64,000 bases of DNA from Diplolepis rosae (GCA_030998225.1 JAPYXD010000742.1:1798001-1862000), one strand, 5' to 3'; positions 1 to 11,771 are shown, counted from the stretch's first letter. Numbers and translations are program-made. The notes: a model not told the origin generated them from the sequence alone.

Positions 1-120
1 GACCCTTTCCAATTTTTGAAAATGAATTCTTTAATGGCTGAAATTATAAAAAACAATTTTTCAAACCAAAATTTTTATAAACAGATTGCTGTATTTGATA
101 ATAATTTAAGATCAATACAA
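1..120. repeat. Partial copy of a hairpin element (second copy at about 7920-8040)
   Basis: The first 110 or so bases match, with few differences, the interior of the hairpin element nested at 7905-8095. They share the run that begins GACC(C/G)TTTCC(A/G)ATTTTTG and ends in TGTATTTGATAATAATT. The copy starts at the window edge, so its outer arm cannot be seen. Confidence 0.6.
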
Positions 121-1238
121 TGTGGGAATGCATGAAAATAGTCCCGGCTACGAAACGGACCGACTAATCAGATTTTGTAAGTTTTAATAAAAATTTTAAT
201 TATTGCTACTTAGTTAATCTAGCTGCAAGAACTAAGGTGTTTAGATGATACAGAGTAAAAAACATACTTGTGACCCTTTCTTAAATAAAAAAATGGGTAG
301 CCATGACTAATGCTTTCTCTCAGTGAGTAAACAAAATTTGAAGCATGAAATGAGGTCGGCGGTATTATAATTATATATATATATATACTATACATTATAT
401 ATACATATATTCATATATCTATATATATTCTTGCAATTCATATATATTTAATAAATTCTTTTAAAATAATTATAATTATAATCCAAGCCACTTCCATACC
501 CTTTTACTTTATTTTGCAAATTCTTTTCCTCAACTATAAATTTAATAAAGTTTGGTAAAAATTTAAAAGTGAAAATAAGTTAATAAATTCTTTTGACAAT
601 AATGTTACGTATCCATGACAGTTATATTATATATTATATTTATATAATACTATTATGCTATTATATCATATAACACGTTTTATTGTTGGTATAAATATTG
701 TTGCTAGATACATCTTATTGTTTTTATAAATAATTTCACTATTACTATTAACTAAATATCAATAAACAATTGATTTTATTGATAAAATATTAATTACAAC
801 AAATATTACCTTTTATTATTATTAATCACTGTTATTATTAATATTTTATATTATTATTAAGAATAATTGTCAAAATGCAACAAATATTAAATAATAACAA
901 TGCCAGTTCAATTTTTGTATTTGCAATAATCATCAATCACTATCATTATAATTATTTCATATAGTTATTAAAAGTTGCAACAAATATTATATAACAATAA
1001 TGTTACTTTAAATTTTATAATAATAGTGTTTATAAAAATTATCATTATTGTTAATATTCTTATTTGATGTTAATCAACGATCAGCAATTAATTATAAAAT
1101 ACGTTCTTTTTAATAACTATTCAAATCACTATTATTATTACTATGTTATTTTATAAACAAAAACAATGTTTAAATATAAAGACTAATAGAATTATAAACA
1201 AATCATAAGCACCATTTACCCTAATAGCACAGTACATT
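121..1238. other. AT-rich sequence, no gene seen
   Basis: Very AT-rich sequence with TA-dinucleotide runs near 373-430 and many short ATTATTATT-type runs. No ORF with protein-like composition and no recognised repeat family. Confidence 0.5.
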
Positions 1239-1248
1239 CCATAAACAT

Positions 1249-1301
1249 TCATGGAACGTTCCGTGGGGACATTCGGAACGTCCTCCAGGAACGTTCCATG
1301 A
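1249..1301. repeat. Small hairpin made of GGAACGTTCC palindromes
   Basis: CATGGAACGTTCC at 1250-1262 is answered by GGAACGTTCCATG at 1288-1300, giving a 13-bp stem. Each arm also contains the self-complementary 10-mer GGAACGTTCC, so several folds are possible. It lies in a locally GC-richer island (about 1250-1390) that stands out from the AT-rich surroundings. Function unknown. Confidence 0.55.
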
Positions 1302-1900
1302 ACATACCTGGTACGAGCGAAATGTCCGCACTCCGGGGACATTCTGAAGGGACATTACCGGAAAGTCCCACCGAAATATTTCTGGGACCCTCATATTTCA
1401 TTGGCAAGAAATAGTTCCAAACTTAACCGAGAGGTGGAGACATTGTCTACTTTTGCTAGTTCTGTAACAAAATGTATCTCTTACCCACAGAGCAAAGGAA
1501 AGTTAAGTTGCAGTTTTGTCAGGAGATGTCGCGGGTAATGATTGCTGGATAATTTGTGAAGTGAGAATTTATCCGCTAGATGTCAGTGATGTCAACTGAA
1601 TGCTCAACAGAAATGAGTACATAGTTCACCCTAGGGAAGTTTCATGGGTTTTTTTTCATACAGTTATTATAGATAGAGTAGGCACGCAATAGGGGCGTGT
1701 TAAAGTGGAAGCGTACGGTCGTTAGAAAGAGAGAGAAGGTGAGGTTGGTGAAGCCCTCTCACACTACTAGCGACAGCGTAGTTCTTGTTTACATTTTTAA
1801 GACTGTCAGGTTAGGTTGCGTATTTTTTTCAAGTCGTTGGCGAATGCGTATCGCGTTATGGAAGATAGAGAGAGAGGGATAGACTAATTCGATTCAATTC
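1302..1900. other. No gene recognised
   Basis: Less AT-biased than its left neighbour. The short ORFs here have no recognisable domain or codon signal. Nothing else seen. Confidence 0.4.
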
Positions 1901-2070
1901 AACATTCACATTTGTTACGTCATTGTTGCATAACTGTTCTGGTCCCATGCGTATCACAGTTACATAACAAATTTTTTTATGTAATTGTTATAGAACAACT
2001 ATATAACGATTCTTATTATGTAACTGTGATCCGCATGGGACGACATTTTTATAGAACAAATGTGAATGTT
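1901..2070. mobile_element. Palindromic MITE-like element, 170 bp
   Basis: Starts AACATTCACATTTGTT and ends with the exact reverse complement AACAAATGTGAATGTT. The palindrome continues inward: CCCATGCGTATCACAGTTAC on the left is mirrored, with small differences, by GTAACTGTGATCCGCATGGG on the right. It meets around 1985. No coding capacity. A target duplication is not obvious. The ORF that crosses it is a by-product of the palindrome. Confidence 0.75.
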
Positions 2071-2527
2071 CACTGGGTTTTGCCTACTCTGTGTGTAATA
2101 AATCTATTCTTTTATTGGGTATTATATTTACATATATTGCGTTACATTCTTTCTACATCCAGCCTTCGTCTCCGTATATTAGATTACGTTGATTATTAAA
2201 TTGAGCTGCCACGTCATAAAGGGCACTTAAAATTATTTTAATATTTTTGGTCACTCAATGACCTTAAGAATTTTTAGAAAATGTTTCTCCAAAACATACA
2301 CTCTTATAGAAAATTCAAGAACACAACTTTTTTCTTCCAAGGAATGTTACAAAGCTGTCAAACTCTTTTCACGTTCCTCTCTTCAGTGAGGAGACTTCAG
2401 TTGAGTCTTGATTCACCTATTTATTTATAATTTGGTAAAATAATGTAAGGTATCATTTATGAAGAATCACTTTTTTTTACACAATTAATTAATTTCGTTG
2501 TTTTTTAAATTGATACTTTTCGTGAAA
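2071..2527. other. No gene seen
   Basis: AT-rich sequence without recognised genes, hairpins or repeats. Confidence 0.4.
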
Positions 2528-2677
2528 GATATTAATTTTTTATAATGTAAATTCTAAATGTATAAGATTTACCAGCGATAGACTCTAGTCGAACTGCATG
2601 CATGGACTAACGCAAGACGTAGTCAAGTGCCACGTAGAGGCGGTTCGACTTCTCCATCAGCTTATCAAGTAGTCAAA
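2528..2677 (+). repeat. Direct repeat, copy 1 of about 150 bp
   Basis: This stretch recurs about 400 bp downstream at 2927-3078. The best conserved part runs from TATAAGATTTACCAGCGATA to TCAGCTTATCAAGTAGTCAAA and differs at very few positions. The GC content of the core is well above that of its surroundings. Not recognised as a known family. Confidence 0.75.
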
Positions 2678-2926
2678 AAAAATATTCCAAAAAATTTAAG
2701 TCAAACTTCTTGGAATATTCCATGATTTTTGATAATTTTGGGTTGGCATATCTGTATACATAATAAACTTACTGCATAAAGGCTGAACAATTAAAGCTTA
2801 ATTATCAGCAACATGATGAAATTAATATTTTTGAGCTTGTAGAATACAAAATGAATTTAAATTTAATTATAATCATTTTATCCACTACAGTTTCTTATCG
2901 TTTATCAAATTACCACGTTTTATGCT
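2678..2926. other. Spacer between the two direct repeats
   Basis: AT-rich, no ORF. It could be the interior of a small element bounded by the two repeats, or one half of a tandem duplication of about 400 bp. Confidence 0.35.
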
Positions 2927-3078
2927 AGATATTAATTCCTTTATCTTATAAATTCTATATGTATAAGATTTACCAGCGATAGACTCTAGTCGAAATGCAT
3001 GCATGGACTAACGCAAGACGTAGTCAAGTGCCACGTAGAGGCGGTTCGACATCTCCATCAGCTTATCAAGTAGTCAAA
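2927..3078 (+). repeat. Direct repeat, copy 2 of about 150 bp
   Basis: Second copy of the unit at 2528-2677 in the same orientation, nearly identical over its last 118 bp. It is followed directly by a TATATA-type simple repeat at about 3087-3130. Confidence 0.75.
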
Positions 3079-4085
3079 TAGAATATTATATATTATATAT
3101 AATATTATATATATATATATATTATATATACATCTAATCTTCGGACCTGCAGAAAATAACTTACCTGCAAACATTATTTGTTATTCATGAAATGCTATCA
3201 TGAATTCTGCTTTACAAAAATCTCGCATTGAACTGTTGGAGGCCAATACTTTTCATTGCGCTACTGGTAATTGAACTCAATACACAATTGATTATACAAT
3301 CCATTTTGCCTACTTTTGCACATACCTGTGTCTAAGGTTTAGAAGGGCGTGGATACTTTCAAATCTTATATAATATTAATTTGTCCATAGTCTAATTTTG
3401 CTACTATCTTAATTTATCACAAAATACATAACTAACTAATAGGTCATTCAATAAAAACATTATCATTTGAAGCAACGTTTCAAAAAATTCTCTCGTTATG
3501 TGTGCAAATTTTTATCAAGGCATATTCCCATCTAGTAGCCATCTATCTGGATTTCTAGCCCAGTGATTTTGTGGTCAATTGAGTTTGTGACAAACTCAGG
3601 CTGTGGAAAAATCTATACCTACTACGAAATAAATACCAAATCACACGTGAAAGTGTCTACGGGTTGCCTATGAGTTCAAGATCTTGATCCCCTTCAAACA
3701 AGGATTGATTCCGACATTTTTTTTGCTGTGAATTAGGAATCTTTATATTTTCTGACCATTTATAAATTAAAATTGTTCTATATTATCCTTAGTCTCTCGA
3801 CCACTTTTGTGGGAGGACTGCTAAACAAATACTGTATAAGAATTGGGGAATAGTGTGAAGAATAAATTCAGAAGCAAGAGAATACTGCAAAATATTGTCT
3901 TTGACGTAAGTATTCGTTTTCATAAAATTGTTAATGCGGTTATAATTTTAGCGCGATAACAAGGTATATTCCTTAGAAATTAAATTACATGGAGAAAATT
4001 ATTTTTTGAAACTACTCGACTGAGTTGAGTAGTATGAGTGCCAATACTTTGAAAATAGAATTTTCCCGCGTAGATATTTCCATTT
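3079..4085. other. TA-rich simple repeat, then no gene seen
   Basis: A TA-rich simple repeat (about 3087-3130) followed by ordinary AT-rich sequence. This is the region downstream of the minus-strand gene at 4086-5424 and may include its 3' UTR. Confidence 0.4.
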
Positions 4086-5424
4086 TCAGTTATGGACATC
4101 AGATTCTTGCGATTCAATATCCTCCATCCTGTGCGCCTTATTAGCATCATGCAGATTTTTTCTGTAGAAATTTTATCATCTTATAGACTATCATTGACTT
4201 TAAACTTTTTACAAAACTGCACTTTTTTTTTACTCACGCATTCTCTCGTTGTTGGCGAGTTTTGGCGCGCTTTAACCAGTCCGACGACCATTGTTGTACC
4301 TGCTTTTCTCTAATTTCAGGGCCATATTTATGTCTCACAACACCTGAAAACAGAAAAAATGAATCGTAATTCTTCTTACGTCTATATATAAACTTATCAT
4401 AATGTGTAGTATTCGAGCACTTTTTCTTACACTTCAGAGTCCGAACTATGTATTTTTGATCTGACAGGCACGTTTTGCCGTTTTTACGGCCTGTCCAGCT
4501 CCAACAACAGCTAAGTGATTGGAGAAAATTTTTTTAAGCATTGCTTCGATGCACCGCCGTGCGTCTTGTGCGCCGATACTGTCAAAGGCATGATACTGTG
4601 TCAATAGTAAAAGTATTATTACGTATCAATCAATTTACATTTTTTCATACTTTTATCGTATGCGAAATGCTGCACTTACCACCAGGTCTCGAAATTGTTG
4701 ATCTTCTAGACGAGTATTGAAAATTTTAACCTCCTCATCCGTCTTATAAGGCATGCTAGACAGCATAGGGTCTTCGTTAAATGAGGCAACTTTTTGCCAT
4801 GCTGGCTGTGTGGTCCTTCCCACTGTTCTAAGCGCTAGAAGTTCTTCAAGTCGCTTACTTTGCTCCTTCTGATTTTTCAGAACCGTCTCTATTGCTCCTG
4901 TAAAGTAAGAATAAATTTATGCAAAGAACTACACTATTTACAAACAGAATGAAAGAAAATTTGATATTCACTTCGAAACTCCACAGATTGTAAATAATCA
5001 TTATCCTTTTGTGTATTGTCAAAATCCAACATGACTGAGCAGTTATTCTCCTCTGAATTTTTAGGTTGTGAAAAGCCTGATAGACCGGGCTTAGGTTGTG
5101 ATGAGTCTATGATCTTTGTAAGATCTATTTCTACTTTCTCATTCGACAACAGCTTCGGTTTCTTATAATTTGTTACTAAACTATTTTTTACTGGCGAAAA
5201 TGTTGCGAAATTGCTGGCATAGTTTTGCACGATTTCGTGACTCGAAACATCCATCTCTGACTTGTTCTCTTCAACTTCCTCATCTTCATCGCTGTCGTCG
5301 AACCACTTCCTCTTCCGTTCGGATCTCGTTCGCTTAGTTACCTCTTCAAAATTTTCTTTTTCCAAATCTGTGCTTGATAACTCCTCAATCATTCTTAAGC
5401 CTGCTAAAGCTTGTTCACGTGTTT
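4086..5424 (-). CDS. DUF4806-like nuclear protein, 5' exons not found
   Basis: Minus-strand gene with visible exons, in transcription order, 5424-4972, 4897-4680, 4595 to about 4472 or 4466, 4343-4238 and 4161-4086, ending in TGA. All joins except exon 3 to 4 use clear GT and AG signals in matching phase. For exon 3 to 4 two phase-compatible GTs exist (GTGCCT, GTCAGA); reading through instead gives a stop at 4446-4448. Exon 1 seen here encodes a basic stretch (KRTRSERKRKWF, a possible nuclear signal) and an acidic run (DDSDEDEEVEE). Exon 2 gives MPYKTDEEVKIFNTRLED, and exon 3 a helical segment with AMLKKIFSNHLA. Exon 4 has KYGPEIREKQVQQW and WLKRAKTRQQRE. This order resembles the DUF4806 (PF16064) domain and its tail as I recall it. 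Function is unknown. Upstream exons must lie beyond 5424, because that exon begins inside a codon. The similarity is my judgement and was not searched. Confidence 0.6.
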
Positions 5425-5579
5425 CTGCATAAAATACATAATTATTTTTTTAATAATAAATAAACAACAAATGTTCACACAAATAACATTTCAATCAAGC
5501 AAAAGCTCATGTTGATTTCGGATTTTCCCGCGTAAATCTTGTTCAAAAATAATATGAAGAGTTGCCTACTTTACAACCC

Positions 5580-5800
5580 CATTCAATCCCAGCTCGGATT
5601 GATTGAAAACCAGTTTTCAATCCAAATTAATCCAAATATTTCCGACCTCGGATTTATTTGGATTGGAAATTTGGTTTCCATCAATCCGAGCTCCAATTGA
5701 TTCGTATTCATTAAGATTAAAAACTTGGTTAGGATTCATTCGGATTTATTCCTTGGATTGATGCGAAGTGAATCGCGTTAAGTCGGATTGATTTTTGACA
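5580..5800. repeat. Degenerate repeat rich in CGGATT and TGGATT
   Basis: Many spaced copies, in both orientations, of words such as CGGATTGATT, TTGGATT and AATCCAAAT. It looks like a decayed short-unit tandem or palindromic array. No ORF. Confidence 0.5.
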
Positions 5801-5923
5801 AGTTGAAAATTCATGAGAGTAAATGAAATGCACTGAGCAGATGTGTCTGGTCATGAATTTTTATAATTATAACATTAGTTTTTTTACCAAAACAGTTTAC
5901 ATATCGAATTACAAACCGAAAAT

Positions 5924-6146
5924 AGTTTCTTTGAATCAAAGAAACATTTCTTTGATATACGATCAAACAAAAAATTTCTTTGAAATAAAGAAAGTTTTGT
6001 TGATTCAAAAAAATTGTCTTCAATGTAAACAAATCTATTTCGTTGGATCAAAGAAAATTTTTTTGAATTATCAAAACTTTCTTTAATTGAAAGACATTTT
6101 TTATTGATCGTATATCAAAGAAATGTTTCTTTGATTCAAAGAAACT
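5924..6146. mobile_element. Hairpin MITE-like element with TTCTTTGA words, 223 bp
   Basis: The left arm begins AGTTTCTTTGAATCAAAGAA and the right arm ends TTCTTTGATTCAAAGAAACT, with the mirrored word GATATACGATCAA / TTGATCGTATATC further in. The opposite-strand ORFs over this stretch are by-products of the palindrome. A partial relative lies at about 7300-7372. Confidence 0.65.
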
Positions 6147-6439
6147 GTTTTTCTCAGCTATTGGTATGATAGGAAAAAGTTATCCCACATGAATGAATTG
6201 ATGTATAATTTTGTCACGTGGTCCGATTGATTCATGGCCTTCAATAAATAAATCCCAGAAACTAAAATGACCTTCTTACATTTTCATCATAAATGAGAAG
6301 GTGTTCGTTTTATATGAAAAATGACTCATAAATTTCATAATTATCCTTATAAAATTTTTCGATTAAACTAAAATTATGAAACTTACAGTATGTTAAAACT
6401 TGAAAAAAGTCAATATCTAAATTCCACTTTCAGTTAAAT
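6147..6439. other. No gene seen
   Basis: AT-rich sequence leading into a decayed tandem repeat. Nothing recognised. Confidence 0.35.
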
Positions 6440-7290
6440 CTAAGAAATTCGAAAAAAAGTTATGATACAAATTGTTTACTACATACAGATCTACAAGTTT
6501 GAATCGTAACATTTTTTCATAAGATGTATACTTTTCTTTTTAGTTTACAAAAGTGCTATTGAAAATTCAATTTTTTAACAATAATATGTGAAATACGAAA
6601 AATATATAAGTTTGCAAAATTATTCGTTTTAATCAGGTTTCCAAATTTTGTGTGACATAGTTACTATTAAAACGTAGATTTTTCATTGTAATTAAAAAAA
6701 TTACGATTAAAATTCATCACACAAAAATTCCATTATTTAAACAAAATATGTGATATATGAAAAAAACGTTGATGGAAAATTAATTACCCAAATGAGGTCT
6801 ACATTTTCTCAGTAAGACATTTTTTGACAAGATATATATTTTATGTTTTGTTTTTAAATATTGAAAATCAAAAATTCTATTTTTCAACCAAAATATGTGA
6901 GATACAAAATAAGAGTTAAAAAAAACTGTTTGCTTAAAAACAGTCTACGAATTTTTTTCCTTTTTGAGATATTTGGAAGAAGATAAAATTTGTTTAATCA
7001 TGTACAAATACGCATAAAAAATTGTTTACTGCATAAAGATCTACAAGTTTGAATCGCAAAATTTTTTCATGAGATGAATATTTTTATTTTTAATTTACGA
7101 AAATACTATTGTAAATTCAATTTTTGTTAACCATAATATGTGAAATACAAAAGAAAAGTTAAAATGCAAATTTGTTTGTATCAATAGTCCACAAATTTTG
7201 TCTGTCACAGTTTCTGATAAAACGTATATTTTCTTTTGTTCCAATTTTGAAAAATACGATTGCATATTTATATTATGGACCATTTTCCAC
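6440..7290. repeat. Decayed tandem repeat
   Basis: Diverged copies of one unit recur. Recurring features are ATATGTGA(A/G)ATA(C/T) about every 150-270 bp and TTTTTCAT(A/G)AGATG or relatives followed by T-rich runs. The pair 6470-6600 and 7021-7150 is the clearest, sharing AGATCTACAAGTTTGAATCG. The unit is old and no consensus was built. Confidence 0.5.
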
Positions 7291-7299
7291 ACTGAGAAA

Positions 7300-7372
7300 A
7301 TATTTTCTTTGAATTAAAGAAACATTTCTTTGATATACGGTCAAAGAAAAACTTCTTTGAATTGAAGAGTTT
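7300..7372. repeat. Fragment related to the 5924-6146 hairpin
   Basis: Carries TTCTTTGA(A)TT...AAGAAACATTTCTTTGATATACGGTCAAA, close to one arm of the hairpin upstream. Only one arm is present. Confidence 0.5.
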
Positions 7373-7904
7373 TTTTTCAATATATTGTACATGTTCGTAC
7401 ATGTAAAAATGTATGTATTGTAAAAATTATAATATAAAATATTTTATATATACTCTTTTAAGTATTATTTTATATATATATATATTTTTTAAATATTTAT
7501 ATTTATATTTATTATATTTTATTTTATATTATGTATTATATTATATTTTATATTATAAATTTTGTATTAAATATATATAAATAAACCATGTATTAAAATT
7601 AACAATTTTTTTTTTTTGAAATTTATTACATATTTATTGACAAATTTTTTTAAATGTTCTTTCATTATCTTGATTATAATACTGAAGACATATAGACAAT
7701 GGAAATAAATTATCAATGATGATATTCTGAAAGTTTAATATTCATACAATGTAATTTTCATTTATACAATACTGTTACAAAGTTAATATTATTCTCTATA
7801 AGGATACAATAATAATTGCTTTTTTAAAGAAATTTACAATTCTTAGAGAAATTAAAATTAAAACAAAGTATTGCTCTTAATATATAATAATTTGTTAGAG
7901 AATG

Positions 7905-8095
7905 TTAGAGAAAAAAGATTCTCAACAACTTGACCGTTTCCGATTTTTGAAAATGAATTCTTTAATGGCTGAAATTATAAAAAAACAGTTTTTCAAAACA
8001 AAATTTATATAACCAAATTACTGTATTTGATAATAATTAATTCAATTTCAGAAATAGGAAACGGTCAAGTTGTAGAGAATCTTTTTTCTAAAAAA
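7905..8095. mobile_element. Hairpin MITE nested in the foldback's left arm
   Basis: GAGAAAAAAGATTCTCAACA with CTTGACCGTTTCC on the left faces GGAAACGGTCAAG with TTGTAGAGAATCTTTTTTCT on the right. This block has no partner in the right arm of the surrounding foldback, so it probably arrived later. A partial copy of its interior opens the window. Confidence 0.65.
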
Positions 8096-9552
8096 ATGAA
8101 CCGTGATTTATTAGAATCGCATCATTTTTAAAAATTTGGCTAGAAGCGGTAAGAAAATAAGTTTGGGCAAAAATAAAATTTATTAATAATTCATAGTTTC
8201 TGGAAGGCAGAATCGTATTTGCAAAGAACCATCTCCTCGACGATCGTCGTCTCTTCAGATTATAAATATCAAATCCAAGCACCTGCAGGTGCAAAGTGTA
8301 GGTATTATAAAAGGATTTTTACAGAGGATCAATGAAATCTTGACTTAGTTTCTAGATCTACAGAATTATGACATGAAAGAACATATTTGTACGAATACAT
8401 CAATATTTTTCTTTGGATTTAAAAAAATTTGATTGCAAACTAGTTCCTGTAAATTATCTATCTTAATTTATTCGATTCAATTGAATTTAATAAATAGAAT
8501 TTATTCAATAAAAAATAAATGACAGAATTTACGTAAATCAATTATGTGAGTCCCCAGCAATTTTTAATTATGATTAAAAATGTTTTTTATTACTTAAACA
8601 GAGAAAATTCATTTCAATTAATCTATAGTAAAGTAATAAAGTTAAAATGACTCATTTTTTATTTTTGGTTTGTAATATGTAATAACTTCAAAAAAAATTG
8701 TGAATATCTTTATTTTTTCAAAATATAAATCCGATCTTAGAAAAAGACAAGTGAAGAACGAAGTAGAAGGAAAGTCATTTATGTTTTATTGAATATATTC
8801 TATTGATTAAATTCCATTGAATTGATTGAAATAAGTCAGATAATTTACGGGAATTAGTTTGAAATCAAATTTTTGAAATTTAAAGAAAAATATTGATGTA
8901 TTCGTACAAATAATCTTTATTTTTATTTTATAAATCCTTTGTAAAAATTCTTTCATAACGCCTATACTTTGCACCTGCAGGTAGGTGGATTTGAGATTTA
9001 TAATCTGAAAAGATGACGATCGAAGAGATGGTTCTTTATAATTACATTGCTGCTTTACAGTAACTGATAAGTAGTCGTAAAAGAGCCCTTTCGCCTTTCT
9101 TACTGTCAAAGTCTATAAAATAACTTCAGATCTGAAGCTGGTCATTTACATTCTCTAACAAATTATTATATATTAAGAGCAATACTTTTTTTTAGTTTTA
9201 ATTTTTCTAAGAATTGTAAATTTAAAAAAAAAAAGCAAAAAAAAGCAGTATCCCTATAGAGAATAATATTAACTTTGTAACAGTATTGTATAAACAAAAA
9301 TTATATTGTATGAAAATTAAACTTTCAAAATATCATCATTGATCATTTATTTCCATTGTCTATATGTCTTCAGTATTGTAATCAAGATAATGAAAGAATA
9401 TTGAAAACAATTTGTCAATAAATATGTAATAAATTAAAAAAAAAAAAATCGTTAATATTAATACATGGTTTATTTATATATATTTAATATTTATATATAA
9501 TCTTTTATATATTATAATACAAAATTTATAATATAAAATATAATATAATACA

Positions 9553-9557
<5 letters not shown>

Positions 9558-9593
<36 letters not shown>
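9558..9593. repeat. TA dinucleotide microsatellite
   Basis: About 18 uninterrupted TA units. The ORF running through it (a YIYIYI run) is not a gene. Confidence 0.95.
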
Positions 9594-9596
<3 letters not shown>

Positions 9597-9869
9597 ATCA
9601 ACGACGTAATACTTCCAAATTGTCTTATCTTTTGTTATTATAGATTTATGTAACATATTGTTATAATTTTTTTTATTTTTTACAACAAGAAAATTAAAAA
9701 TATTTATTCCAATAACTATGTTTCGACAAAATTTGTGACACAATAGAATTGTTAAATTATATTTTAAAAATATGTTCTTGATCAAGTAATCACCTTGGAT
9801 TAAACTTCTTCTTCTACTGAAGTTTTAATCACGGATCGTTAACTCCCCGCGTTTGAATTAAGGGAAAGG

Positions 9870-10754
9870 TGTCACGTCCCGCGACTCTACCGCCTCGAGT
9901 AACAAACAAAATAAGGGATCAGTGAAGGAATCAAGGCAACATCACCGCGTGTGTGATTTTAAAGAGGCACCTTATAGCCAGATCGACAGATCAACAGAAT
10001 GATCGATATGGAATTACCATGTGTCGTTATAAAACCCACACATGATAACAAATCGACGGACCCAGAGAGAAGGTGAATAAAGCCCTACAGTACCAACACA
10101 CTACTACATGCACTTATCATACACACTACAGTCACAGCATGTAACTTATAATAACATGTAACTTGTAATAACATGTGACTGGTCATAACATGTAGCTCAT
10201 CATAGTTGACCTTTCAAAGTTCTATAAAAAGCGAAAGTTCCAATGGAGTCCTGTCCAGTGTCATCTTTTTTTTATACCGCGAGACAGTCGAGTCTCATCA
10301 AATTATTCACCGCCAGTTGGCCCAGTTCTAATTTGACGCCGAGTTCAACGACTGCAAAAAGTGAAGGGGAATCGCCTTAACAAATCCTATCTAAAACCTG
10401 GGATCAGAGAAGCGACTATCTAAACCGGATGGGACACAAATTTCCCATCTTACTAAAATCATCCCAACGTCTACAAGTAAGGACTCAAGTTATCACATTC
10501 AATCTACTGGACTTATTTCATCACCGACCAATTTCCAAGCCAGGGTAATTACTAAGTATTTCAACTTTTTCATATCCATTTCCATTTTTCCATGGTGCTT
10601 ACTTAGAATAATTTTCATGTTAATAAATATATTTTATGTGATCAACCCTTCTCATTCACTGACTATTCCTTATCCCTTAGCGAGGATCCTTCTGATCCTT
10701 ACATAAAACGAGCAGATCTTTAAATAAGAGAAGTGTTACGTTTCTGACGTAACA
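9870..10754 (+). mobile_element. Probable solo LTR, 885 bp
   Basis: Begins TGTCACGT and ends ACGTAACA, inverted apart from one base, in line with LTR ends. Inside, in order, are four copies of a 17-bp repeat starting CATGT (10138, 10155, 10172, 10189), a TATA box TATAAAAA at 10223-10230 and an AATAAA signal at 10622-10627. This is the expected U3-R-U5 order on the plus strand. It is much GC-richer than its neighbours and has no ORF. No matching 4-6 bp target duplication was seen, so the ends or the call could be wrong. The class is not assigned. Confidence 0.5.
10138..10205 (+). repeat. Four 17-bp tandem repeats in the LTR U3
   Basis: Units start with CATGT at exactly 17-bp intervals, as in CATGTAACTTGTAATAA. 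Short repeats in a U3 often carry transcription factor sites; here that is inference. Confidence 0.7.
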
Positions 10755-11629
10755 GTGATATAGAAAAGTTATTGATATATAATAAGGGATTTTTATAGAT
10801 CTTGGAATTTCGAAAAAGCAGTAGTCTCATCTTTGTTAAAAAATATCGTCATAAATAATATTACTGTTCATATGAGCATATGATTAAATATTTCTTGTAA
10901 CATATATTTTTTTATTCTTATAATATCTGAAGTAATAATTTCAAACGTTTTAAGGCTTCTAAGCCCCGTATCATTACATTGCTTCATATTGATTTTTAAG
11001 ACCATGGATCAACCAGATCACTTGACCAAATTCTTCTAAAAGTTCGTGTAAGATAACTTTCTTATTTCACAAAATATCTTTCTGAAAATTTGGAATATAC
11101 TACAGAAAACGATAGAGAACGTCTTTAAACTTCGTTTGAGTAAGTATTTTTCCTTTTTGCTTTGTTTTGCACGCTTTAGAAAAAACACACGATTTCTTAA
11201 TCCGCTACTGTGTATAGTTCATAATTTGGGCTTTCATAACATCTCTACTTTTTCGAATCCAAGAAAATCGCCTGTTTTACTTGTGTTCATTACTATAGCA
11301 ACCGTAGAGTTGTTGGTATATGATTTCTAAGAGTGACTTTTCATCTATTGTAAAACTCAACGGTGCATTATCAAAATAATATAGAAATATTATAGGATAT
11401 AAAAAAAATAAATTCGAGGAATACGTGATAAAATCAGTGACGGACACAATTTAAGATACAGAGAAAACTGTGAGTCATCTACAAAATTTTGAGAGGAAAG
11501 AAACAGTAGGAATGAAACCTATTCTGAAAAAAAAGTTTTCCAGTCGAAAAAAGAACATATCAGGTTATTATATTATAAAATAGTCACGTCTTTTCTCAAA
11601 AAAATATGTTGTAAATGCTTATAATGCAG
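10755..11629 (+). other. Upstream region of CFAP44, 5' exons unresolved
   Basis: The first confident CFAP44 exon starts at 11630 inside a codon, so at least one coding exon must lie further left. Open runs at about 11415-11475 and 11485-11565 end in possible donors, but none gives a phase-consistent join to 11630. They are left unassigned. Confidence 0.4.
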
Positions 11630-11771
11630 ATTACGAAAAAGAGGGTGTAGATTGTGCAGAAGGCACGAATTCATTCCATGAAGTAATTAATCACTATAAC
11701 AATAAAGACTATATTTCTGGACCAAAACGTAGTGAACATGGAACTTTACCTATTAATATCATAGAACTTCA
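11630..11771 (+). CDS. CFAP44: CFAP44 exon A (first visible)
   Basis: Acceptor TTATAATGCAG ends at 11629. The exon encodes DYEKEGVDCAEG and later NIIEL, followed by a split codon. The donor is GTATCC (weak after GTA). CA joined to the C of the next exon makes His, giving ELHYSFGYDC, the expected family sequence at this place. The upstream join is unknown. Confidence 0.65.

Larger units (their letters stand above)
7430..9600. mobile_element. Foldback element with long imperfect inverted repeats, about 2.1 kb
   Basis: The left half is mirrored in the right half. Examples: GAAGACATATAGACAATGGA near 7684 against TCCATTGTCTATATGTCTTC near 9350; the block around CACCTGCAGGTGCAAAG at 8280 against CTTTGCACCTGCAGG near 8968; and TTGTACGAATACATCAATAT near 8390 against its complement near 8890. 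The arms run to about 8515 and 8775, leaving a loop near 260 bp. Both ends are TA-rich, so exact boundaries and target duplication are unclear. The left arm holds an extra nested hairpin (7905-8095). No transposase is visible. Confidence 0.7.

Noticed and set aside
1912..2199. A 95-codon ORF
   Set aside because: It runs through a palindromic MITE and its flank. The composition is not protein-like.
5811..6086. Two ORFs of 73 and 87 codons on opposite strands
   Set aside because: Both are produced by the TTCTTTGA palindrome at 5924-6146.
9870..10754. A full LTR retrotransposon
   Set aside because: Only one LTR-like copy is present and no gag, pol or primer-binding site follows it. At most a solo LTR.
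11415..11565. Additional 5' exons of CFAP44
   Set aside because: Open runs exist and end near GT sites, but none joins in phase to the exon at 11630 while keeping an open frame, so they were not called.
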